Shown: positions 13,444 to 20,130 of the stretch, piece by piece
How the letters are laid out: each line of letters opens with the position of its first letter
Position numbering within the stretch: position 1 is the stretch's first letter
NCBI GenBank assembly: GCA_019116185.1
Contig: DXCD01000178.1
Coordinates: forward strand, 1 to 26,006
Direction: 5' to 3'
Length of the DNA stretch: 26,006 nt
Origin: Candidatus Mediterraneibacter stercorigallinarum
Lineage (GTDB): Bacteria; Bacillota; Clostridia; Lachnospirales; Lachnospiraceae
Program-made: the position numbers and the translations under genes
The notes under the pieces: generated by a model
What the model saw: only the letters and a program-made list of their open reading frames with translations
Told to the model about the DNA's origin: nothing
Database searches by the model: none

Positions 13444-15117
13444 GTGGAGAACAGGACAGGGCAGTTTATAGCAAAGAGACGAAAAGCGATTGGAATGACT
13501 CAGAAAGAGCTTGCAGAATGTCTTGGGGTGACGAATAAGGCGGTATCAAAGTGGGAAACCGGCGGTGGGATGCCGGATATCAGCGTGCTCCAGGAACTAA
13601 GCCGGATACTGGAGGTCAGTGTGGATGAACTGCTTGCCGGGGAGTATGCGGAAGAGGGGCGCGCAGAGAACAGGATAACGGAAAGAAGAAAGCTGGAGAC
13701 GGCAGGCGGGTCAGAACGGGAGAAAACTGGTTTCTCTGTGAAAAGGCTTATTATTGCATGTATCCTTTTTCTGCCGCTGTTTCTTGTGATCTGCATGCAG
13801 GCGGCATATCTGTATGTGAGAGGAAACGTTCAGTTTGAATATATTATCGACTGGCTCCCCTATCTGTTCTTCGGGGCTGCGATCCTGCTGGCTGCTTTCG
13901 GGATATGCGTGCTGCTGCGGAATAAAAAACTGCGTATCCTATGTGGAACTGTGACGGGGATTCTTCTGATCGCGCTTCTCGCAGTCGGTGTTCATACCGG
14001 GACAGAGCCGAATGCCAGGAAGAGTGTGATCAGTATTTCCCCGGATGGGCATATGATGGTCCTGAAATATGAAAAAAGCACGGGCAGAGTGACGACTTAT
14101 CAGAACCAGATCCTCTGGTTTGCCAGGATGTCAGATACATTTCCTTATACAGCGGAAGAAGACATGAAGCTTCAGTGGCTGGCAGATGATGCCTGTGCAG
14201 TCACTTATCAGTCTCCGGATGACGGTCAGACCCATCAGTATGTTATGACTTATGGAGACAGGGGGAACGGGATATATACTTATTATGTGTACAATGTTAT
14301 CCAGGGAAGCTGGAGTACTGAAGGGAAAAATACTGCGGGATGGGAACTGAATACCGGACCGGATGGCATTACAGTCGTGTCGCCGTCCGGCGGGGAACAG
14401 ACTTATGAGGCTGACGACTGTGTGCAATTTGGGACTCTTGCCATTGCCCTGTGCGAAAACGGGCTTCCCCAGTGGACGCTCGTGCTCACGGACGATTGCG
14501 TGGTAGGAGATGAGACAGATGTGATAGAATCCGGCACGGTCGCACTGTGCAGAGTGACGATGGAGAAATCAGCGCCGATATATTTTACCCGGACCAGTAT
14601 GCCGGAAGGCGCGGATATGGATCTCCAGGAGACCCCAACAGAAGAAGAGAAGGGCGAAGAACTGCGCGATACAATGAGAGAGACCCTGAAAAATGACCCC
14701 ACGCTCAGCCAGTTTGAGTCGGATGCGTATGGCGGGATCAAGGTTGTGACAGACGAAGAGGATATCTTCTGGATCGTCCGCCGCGGGATGGAGGAGCGGC
14801 AGAAGCTTTTCGCGGTGAACGGCGTGGATGTGGACTGCCAGATCCTGCATATGGAACTTACGGCAGGGGACAGCTATGACTGCGTGGTCAAAGTCAATGT
14901 TCTTGAGACTTATCCAGATGATACCGGCACAGAAGAAGCCTCCAAGGCGGAATTGGAGGAAACTTACCGGGTCATGAAGGGGGAAGGGGCGTATCTCCTT
15001 GTGCCTGTGGGATACGGAACAGACCCTGCCGTGGGGCTGGATGCCCCGGCGATGAGCATGGAGCGGGATACAGCAGATGACGAGAACTATCATTTCTTTG
15101 TGCCGGGTATAGAATAA
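13444..15117 (+). CDS. Membrane-anchored XRE-family regulator with extracytoplasmic domain
   Basis: This 557-aa protein has an XRE DNA-binding domain at residues 5-65 (TQKELAECLGVTNKAVSKWE), a charged linker, three hydrophobic helices (about 101-125, 133-158, 163-184) and a soluble part of about 370 residues. With the DNA-binding domain inside the cell, three helices put the C-terminal part outside. It contains strand-rich segments (ISPDGHMMVLKYEKSTG) that could form a propeller or beta-sandwich. A one-component sensor that reads an external signal and binds DNA from the membrane is the likeliest role. The start is GTG at 13444, 5 bases after AGGAGG. The next gene begins 15 bases after the stop, so the two form an operon. 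Confidence 0.82.
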   Translation: MENRTGQFIAKRRKAIGMTQKELAECLGVTNKAVSKWETGGGMPDISVLQELSRILEVSVDELLAGEYAEEGRAENRITERRKLETAGGSEREKTGFSVKRLIIACILFLPLFLVICMQAAYLYVRGNVQFEYIIDWLPYLFFGAAILLAAFGICVLLRNKKLRILCGTVTGILLIALLAVGVHTGTEPNARKSVISISPDGHMMVLKYEKSTGRVTTYQNQILWFARMSDTFPYTAEEDMKLQWLADDACAVTYQSPDDGQTHQYVMTYGDRGNGIYTYYVYNVIQGSWSTEGKNTAGWELNTGPDGITVVSPSGGEQTYEADDCVQFGTLAIALCENGLPQWTLVLTDDCVVGDETDVIESGTVALCRVTMEKSAPIYFTRTSMPEGADMDLQETPTEEEKGEELRDTMRETLKNDPTLSQFESDAYGGIKVVTDEEDIFWIVRRGMEERQKLFAVNGVDVDCQILHMELTAGDSYDCVVKVNVLETYPDDTGTEEASKAELEETYRVMKGEGAYLLVPVGYGTDPAVGLDAPAMSMERDTADDENYHFFVPGIE

Positions 15118-15132
15118 AGCGGGAGATACGAG

Positions 15133-17361
15133 ATGGAAAAGAATATGCATAATGGCATGCAGAAGCCGGAAGAAATTATAAGCGGACCGGATTTTATCTG
15201 TGATCCGGTTCCGTATGAATATCGGAAATATTATGAAAGACGAAAAGGCAGACATCATGTGGCGGCTGGGATATTTGCGGCAGCAATGATCTTCGGCGGG
15301 GTGATCCTGAATAACCTGCTGAACCTGCTGGGCTATGACGGAGGATTTTCAGAAACTGTGAGACAGATTCTTGGCGTTGGACACATACGATATGTTTTTA
15401 TGCAGACAGCTTCGGATCTGCTGAGAGCTCTGGTCGTGTATTTTCTGCCTCTTTTTGGCTTGGTGAAGTGGCATGCTTATCTGACGGAAAAGACCTATGG
15501 AAAGAAAATCAAAGAATACGGGAAAGGATGGTATGCCGGGACATTTACACCGGAATTCCTGGTGACAGAGAATCAGGAAGGGGAGAGGAAGTTCTATTAC
15601 TATAATGATATTGCATCAGTGGAAGAGACGGCTGAAAGCTATCATATAGCATGTGCCGGAGAAGAACTTACGATACCGAAAATGTATCTGGACCGGGATT
15701 CTGCGCGTTCTGTGAGGCATCATCTCATGCGGTACTGCGGAGCGTGCTATGAACAGAGTTTTGTGGAAGAGCAAGACAGCGTACAGCTCGTCATTCCCTG
15801 GAAAGACGGATCGGGACAGCAGGAAATCGAGAAGGGTTACATGAGCTATGTGCGCAGCAGGTGCAGATTTTATTATACAGAGACAAAAATGTGGCTGCTG
15901 GGACTGTGCCTGTGTTATCTGCTGAGACTTGCGATGGGAGATTTTTCGATTCTTTCAATTGAGGCGCGGGTAGGTCTTGTAATAGCCGTCTTGGTCATAC
16001 CGATATCAAGAGGGACCCTGCTGCTTATGGCAAAGCTGGCGGTGAAGAAGAGAAGGCAGCGGATACAGAGTGGGACTCCCGTGGTCATGGAAATCGGAAA
16101 GAGTGGATTCTATTATCAGAATGATGAAAAACAAAAGGGAAATTCCTGCGGATGGACTTCCTGGGGAGCAATCAAGGAAATTTGTGAAGGAAAAGATTTT
16201 ATAATAATCGGAAAAGTTTACTTTGACAAGAAAATATTTACAAAAGATCAAATGGGACAGATCCGCGCCCTCTGTCAGAAGTATGCGGGCAGAAAATATC
16301 ATTTCATAGGAGTGGAATCCCAGGGGTTCGGAGAAACAGCCAGAACATTCATGCCGATTCTGTGCTATGTGGCGCTTATGGCAGCAGTCTTTGCCGCGCA
16401 AAATGGGTGGCGTGCAGGAACCGATGACAGCAGCCGTATAGAGGTATTTTATAAAAGTGGGTCAGAGGAAGAGAATCAGGAGAGTGAGGACGATGCTGCT
16501 GTAAATAAGCAGGGAAGCAGGGAGCCAATCTATGTACTGACACCGGATAAGAACTCCCTCTATCTGACCGCGACAGATGTTTATATGAATGACTGTTATT
16601 CATCCTATGAAACGAACGAGACCGGGGGATTTTATATTTCTGCAGACGGAATATTGTACGGCGCTTCTTCGAACAGCTATGGAGAACTTGGGCTTGGAAA
16701 TACCGACAGCTATATGAATGCAAAAGGCTTCTACCGGGAGATGGAGGTTGCCCGGGGAGTGAAGCATGTTGCGCTGGGAAATGAGTTCATGACCTATCTG
16801 ACAGACAGTGGAGTGCTGATGGGCACGGGAAACCTTCCGGCAGCAGGCAGCTCATATGTGCCTGTGGAGCTGATGGGGGATGTACAGTATGCAAAATGCA
16901 GTGATTACGGGATGATTATCCTAAAAGAGGACGGAAGTGTATGGTGCGCTGGAACGCTGTATGATGAGGCGGGAAATGTGATCCGGGAATACAGTGGTTT
17001 TGAACAGGTGATGGATCATGCGGTTTTTGCCACAGCAGGAGCGCGGACAATGGCGGTGATCCAGACTGACGGTACGCTCTGGATGTGGGGCGACAACGGA
17101 AAACAACAGTGCGGGGTGAATACCCGCGTGGCAGGATCATTTGCGGAGCCAGTACAGGTGAGGGAAAGCGTGCGGATGGTGTGGTTGGACAGGCTGTCAT
17201 TTTCATCCTCAAGAGAATACCCGGAATATCTGGCAGAGGAGCCGGACCCGTATGTCTCGGACAGGACGTATATCGTACAGGAAGACGGGGAGACCTATGC
17301 GTGCGGGGAAGGGCTGGAAGGAGAGACAGCTTTTGTGAAGGTGATGGTTTCAGAAGAATAA
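15133..17361 (+). CDS. Membrane protein with two YcxB-like domains and an RCC1-like C-terminal part
   Basis: This 742-aa protein has five hydrophobic helices (about 41-67, 91-113, 251-268, 277-301, 404-422). With the N-terminus inside, residues 114-250 and 302-403 are cytoplasmic. Both resemble YcxB-like domains (FLVTENQEGERKFYYYNDI and the WTSWGAIKEICEGKDFIII stretch). Residues 423-742 would be outside. They begin with an acidic linker, then show RCC1/BNR-like turns: LYGASSNSYGELGLG (about 508-522), VWCAGTLYD (603-611), LWMWGDNGKQQCG (649-661) and YACGEGLEGE (722-731). GGGAG precedes the ATG. It is cotranscribed with the membrane XRE regulator and may be its signal partner. No enzymatic motif is seen. 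Confidence 0.75.
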   Translation: MEKNMHNGMQKPEEIISGPDFICDPVPYEYRKYYERRKGRHHVAAGIFAAAMIFGGVILNNLLNLLGYDGGFSETVRQILGVGHIRYVFMQTASDLLRALVVYFLPLFGLVKWHAYLTEKTYGKKIKEYGKGWYAGTFTPEFLVTENQEGERKFYYYNDIASVEETAESYHIACAGEELTIPKMYLDRDSARSVRHHLMRYCGACYEQSFVEEQDSVQLVIPWKDGSGQQEIEKGYMSYVRSRCRFYYTETKMWLLGLCLCYLLRLAMGDFSILSIEARVGLVIAVLVIPISRGTLLLMAKLAVKKRRQRIQSGTPVVMEIGKSGFYYQNDEKQKGNSCGWTSWGAIKEICEGKDFIIIGKVYFDKKIFTKDQMGQIRALCQKYAGRKYHFIGVESQGFGETARTFMPILCYVALMAAVFAAQNGWRAGTDDSSRIEVFYKSGSEEENQESEDDAAVNKQGSREPIYVLTPDKNSLYLTATDVYMNDCYSSYETNETGGFYISADGILYGASSNSYGELGLGNTDSYMNAKGFYREMEVARGVKHVALGNEFMTYLTDSGVLMGTGNLPAAGSSYVPVELMGDVQYAKCSDYGMIILKEDGSVWCAGTLYDEAGNVIREYSGFEQVMDHAVFATAGARTMAVIQTDGTLWMWGDNGKQQCGVNTRVAGSFAEPVQVRESVRMVWLDRLSFSSSREYPEYLAEEPDPYVSDRTYIVQEDGETYACGEGLEGETAFVKVMVSEE

Positions 17362-17372
17362 AAAGAGAAAAA

Positions 17373-17414
17373 GACGGCACGGTTTGAGAAAAAGTTCTCG
17401 TAGACCGTGCCGTC
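17373..17414. terminator. Bidirectional terminator between the RCC1-like gene and dapA
   Basis: GACGGCACGGT (17373-17383) pairs perfectly with ACCGTGCCGTC (17404-17414), with an inner GAGAA/TTCTC stem. The minus-strand transcript continues into UUUUUCUCUUUUU; the plus-strand transcript into CUUAUAUAUUUU. Confidence 0.9.
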
Positions 17415-17432
17415 CTTATATATTTTATGCTT

Positions 17433-18317
17433 TTACAGAAGCCCGAAATCTTTCATTGCCTTCTCCAGCACATCTCTGTGTGCCGGTTCAATCTCTGTCA
17501 GAGGCGCTCTCAGAGGTCCGACCTCTTTGCCCATCAGGTTCAGCGCTGCTTTGACCGGGATCGGGTTGACCTCACAGAAGAGTGCGTCACACATCGGGAG
17601 AGCATCAAGCTGCATCTTGCGGCTTCCTTCTACATCCCCGGAAAGATATCTGTAAACCATATCATGTACATAAGCAGGCGCTACGTTTGACAATACGGAG
17701 ATTACGCCGATACCGCCCAGAGACATGAGCGGTACGACCTGGTCATCGTTTCCGGAGTACAGGTCAATATTCCCATCGCAGAGATGCATGATCTGCGCTA
17801 CAGCTCCGATATTTCCGGAAGCTTCTTTCACACCTACGATGTTATCTACATTTTTTACAAGCTGTGCCAGTGTCTTCGGCTGGATATTGCAGCCGGTACG
17901 GCTGGGTACATTGTAGAGGATCGCAGGGAGATTTACTTCATTACAGATCTGTGTGTAATGGGCGATCAGTCCGTTTTGTGTCGCTTTGTTATAGTAAGGG
18001 GTCACGAGCAGAAGACCGTCAGCCCCGTCCTTTTCCGCTTCTTTGGAGAGCTCGACCGCTGTCCTTGTGCAATTAGAGCCAGTGCCCGCGATGACAGGGA
18101 TCCTGTGGTTTACCCGCTCGATCGTGAATCGGATCGCTTCGCTGTGCTCTGCCTCGGTCATAGTCGCGGATTCACCGGTTGTGCCGCAGATGATGATGGC
18201 ATCCGTCCCTCCGGCGATCTGCTCTTCAAGCATCTCATCCAGTTTATCATAGTTGATCTCCAGGTTTTCTTTCATGGGAGTAACGATCGCTACACCTGCA
18301 CCCTTAAAAATTGCCAT
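17433..18317 (-). CDS. dapA: 4-hydroxy-tetrahydrodipicolinate synthase
   Basis: This 294-aa cytoplasmic enzyme condenses pyruvate with aspartate semialdehyde, the first step that commits carbon to lysine and diaminopimelate for the cell wall. It is a (beta/alpha)8 class I aldolase. Lys164 in VGVKEASG forms the Schiff base with pyruvate. GTTGES (45-50) binds substrate. Tyr135 and Arg140 in LYNVPSRTG belong to the active site. Length is standard. AGGAGGAAGAAAG precedes the ATG. A lysine riboswitch with a downstream attenuator stands upstream, so expression should fall when lysine is plentiful. It is bounded by a terminator and appears monocistronic. Confidence 0.97.
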   Translation of the reverse strand: MAIFKGAGVAIVTPMKENLEINYDKLDEMLEEQIAGGTDAIIICGTTGESATMTEAEHSEAIRFTIERVNHRIPVIAGTGSNCTRTAVELSKEAEKDGADGLLLVTPYYNKATQNGLIAHYTQICNEVNLPAILYNVPSRTGCNIQPKTLAQLVKNVDNIVGVKEASGNIGAVAQIMHLCDGNIDLYSGNDDQVVPLMSLGGIGVISVLSNVAPAYVHDMVYRYLSGDVEGSRKMQLDALPMCDALFCEVNPIPVKAALNLMGKEVGPLRAPLTEIEPAHRDVLEKAMKDFGLL

Positions 18318-18350
18318 TCTTTCTTCCTCCTCTTAATATGGGTATGGTAA

Positions 18351-18381
18351 ACATGAAAAGAAACGGCAAGATGCGCCGTCT
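18351..18381 (-). terminator. Attenuator terminator of the dapA riboswitch
   Basis: On the minus strand AGACGGC (18381-18375) pairs with GCCGTTT (18367-18361) around a 7-base loop and runs into CUUUUC. It lies between the riboswitch and the dapA ribosome binding site. The competing antiterminator pairing could not be resolved by eye; a TATAC/GTATA hairpin sits between aptamer and terminator. Confidence 0.75.
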
Positions 18382-18403
18382 CGAAATATACACCATGTAT
18401 ACC

Positions 18404-18565
18404 AGATAGCTCTCCATCCTGCGATGACAGTCATGCCGTTATTCACGGCATGCCCAGGAACAAAGCTTCAGGCGCTCCGCCCCTTCGGCATCTTCCCCTT
18501 TCAGACAAGTTCTTCTGTGCCTGACACATCCGTCATCTTACTTATGAAAAATGCGACCTCTATCT
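18404..18565 (-). promoter_or_regulatory. Lysine riboswitch (L box)
   Basis: The minus-strand RNA shows the conserved L-box landmarks in order. AGATAGAGGTCGC (18565-18553) starts P1 and the first junction strand and is followed by TCATAAGTA. Then come TGAAAGGGGAAGATGCCGAAG, split here as TGAAAGGGGAAG and GCCGAAG, then CTGGGC, then GACTGTCATCGC (with an A before GACT), and finally GGAGAGCTATCT (18415-18404), which closes P1 by pairing with AGATAG. It lies between a consensus promoter and an attenuator upstream of dapA, the expected position and target. Confidence 0.95.
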
Positions 18566-18585
18566 CCGTTTCTGTATTTAAAAAA

Positions 18586-18614
18586 ATCATAACACCGGCA
18601 GGGAATACTGTCAA
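18586..18614 (-). promoter_or_regulatory. Sigma-A promoter of the dapA transcript
   Basis: On the minus strand TTGACA (18614-18609) and TATGAT (18591-18586) are 17 bp apart. The start near 18580 places the riboswitch at the very 5' end of the RNA. Confidence 0.85.
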
Positions 18615-18668
18615 CTGTTTTGGAGACAACAGGACATAAAAAACAATGGGAAACAAGCCGGCCATCCT

Positions 18669-18697
18669 TTGACAATATGTGCGAACTGTGATAAGAT
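18669..18697 (+). promoter_or_regulatory. Sigma-A promoter of the molybdenum hydroxylase operon
   Basis: TTGACA (18669-18674) and TAAGAT (18692-18697) are 17 bp apart. The leader from about 18704 to 18834 (130 bases) contains a T-run at 18742-18748 but no clear structured RNA. Together with the dapA promoter this forms a divergent pair within the 517-bp gap between dapA and this operon. Confidence 0.8.
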
Positions 18698-18834
18698 TAG
18701 ACCGCTGAAAGTGTGAATGACCGGAACCTCATTTGCACTTTTTTTACGCAGTTTTGCGAGAAACACAATTTTGATTAACATCACGGGATCTGCCGGGAAT
18801 GACTGTGCGGCAGAGTTGGGAAAGGAGAGCCATT

Positions 18835-19638
18835 GTGCTTACGATCAGTAATTATGTAAAAGCAAAGACGCTGGAGGAGGCATATGAGCTGAATCAGGCG
18901 CGCAGCAGCCGTGTTATGGGGGGCATGATGTGGATGCGCCTTGGAAATGCAAGGGTCAAGACAGTGATCGATCTGTCGGGATTAGGACTGGATCAGATCG
19001 AGGAATCGGATAATGTGATCAAGATCGGCGCCATGTGCACCCTGCGGCAGATTGAAGAGTGTGAAGCGCTCAAAGAGATGTACGGCGATGGGATCGCAGA
19101 GTCGGTCCGGCACATCGTGGGAGTCCAGTTCCGAAATCAGGCGACCGTGGGAGGAAGCATTTACGGAAGATTCGGATTTTCCGACGTGCTGACTGCATTC
19201 CTGGCGCTGGATACATTTGTAGAGCTGTATGACGGAGGAACGATCCGCCTGTCAGAATTTGTCAATAGAAAGCCGGATAAGGACATCCTGCTCTCTGTCA
19301 TTGTCAGAAAGAGCAAAAGAAAGTTCCGTTATGAATCCATCCGTCAGACAAAGACTGATTTCCCTGTGATCGCCTGTTCTGTGGTCACCGGCATGGTGCA
19401 TGGCAAAGAGACCTGGTATTTCTCTGTCGGCGCGAGGCCGATGAAGGCTGCTCTTCTGGAGAAGCAGTGGGAGATCCCGTCAGACGCATCAGAGGAGACG
19501 ATCGCGGAATATGCGCGTCAGGCGGCGTCCGAGTTTACATATGGGACAAATATGAGAGGAAGCGCAGAGTACAGGCGGCATCTGGCAGAGGTCCTGATCC
19601 GCCGTGAGATGAGTTCGATCTTGGCGGAGGGAAGATAG
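18835..19638 (+). CDS. Molybdenum hydroxylase, FAD-binding subunit (XdhB-like)
   Basis: This 267-aa protein is the flavin subunit of a xanthine-dehydrogenase-family enzyme; it takes electrons from the 2Fe-2S subunit and passes them to NAD+ or another acceptor. An FAD-contact segment ATVGGSIYGRFGFSD lies around residues 104-118, followed by the typical C-terminal domain with YESIRQTKTDFPVIA. The first FAD loop, usually AGGTD, reads MGGMMWM here. The GTG at 18835 is chosen because AAAGGAGAG lies 5 bases upstream; the longer in-frame start at 18799 has no site. The stop is directly followed by the iron-sulfur subunit ATG. The short length is normal for this subgroup. Confidence 0.88.
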   Translation: MLTISNYVKAKTLEEAYELNQARSSRVMGGMMWMRLGNARVKTVIDLSGLGLDQIEESDNVIKIGAMCTLRQIEECEALKEMYGDGIAESVRHIVGVQFRNQATVGGSIYGRFGFSDVLTAFLALDTFVELYDGGTIRLSEFVNRKPDKDILLSVIVRKSKRKFRYESIRQTKTDFPVIACSVVTGMVHGKETWYFSVGARPMKAALLEKQWEIPSDASEETIAEYARQAASEFTYGTNMRGSAEYRRHLAEVLIRREMSSILAEGR

Positions 19639-20130
19639 ATGGAGATACAGTTTATTTTAAATCAGAAACAGGTGACAGCCGAGGCGGGAGCGGATACAAT
19701 CCTTCTGGACGTCCTGCGCGGGCTCGGGTGCAAGAGTGTGAAATGCGGATGTGAGACGACCAACTGCGGGCTGTGTACGGTCTGGATCGATGGGAAATCC
19801 CGTCTGTCCTGTTCTGTGCTCGCGGCATCCATTGCGGGACATGAGGTGACAACGCTGGAGGGCGTTGAGAAGGAAGCGGCGGAGTTCGGCGCATTCCTTG
19901 CAGGGGAAGGAGCAGAGCAGTGCGGATTCTGTTCTCCCGGGTTCATTATGAATGTGCTGGCAATGTTCCGTGAACTGGACAATCCGGGCATTGACCATAT
20001 CAAGGAGTACCTGGCGGGAAATCTGTGCCGCTGTACCGGATATATGGGACAGCTTCGCGCCATTCAGAAATATATGCAGGCAAAGGCAGAGAAAAGAGAC
20101 GGGAAATCAGGAAGGGAGGCGTATGTATAA
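19639..20130 (+). CDS. Molybdenum hydroxylase, 2Fe-2S subunit (XdhC-like)
   Basis: This 163-aa electron-transfer subunit carries two 2Fe-2S clusters. The N-terminal plant-ferredoxin-like cluster uses Cys38, Cys43, Cys46 and Cys58 (GCETTNCGLC and SC). The C-terminal helical cluster uses Cys95, Cys98, Cys130 and Cys132 (QCGFCSPG and LCRCTGY). It starts at the base after the stop of the FAD subunit gene, and its stop overlaps the ATG of the Mo subunit by one base (TAATG), so the three subunits should be made in fixed proportion. All eight ligands are present. Confidence 0.95.
   Translation: MEIQFILNQKQVTAEAGADTILLDVLRGLGCKSVKCGCETTNCGLCTVWIDGKSRLSCSVLAASIAGHEVTTLEGVEKEAAEFGAFLAGEGAEQCGFCSPGFIMNVLAMFRELDNPGIDHIKEYLAGNLCRCTGYMGQLRAIQKYMQAKAEKRDGKSGREAYV

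Noticed and set aside
18424..18639. Open frame of 71 codons on the plus strand
   Set aside because: It runs antisense through the lysine riboswitch and dapA promoter, whose RNA landmarks explain the sequence.
20025..20129. Longer N-terminus for the molybdenum subunit starting at 20025
   Set aside because: It would overlap the iron-sulfur subunit gene by over 100 bases and adds a basic, non-conserved extension; the TAATG overlap at 20128-20132 is the normal coupling.
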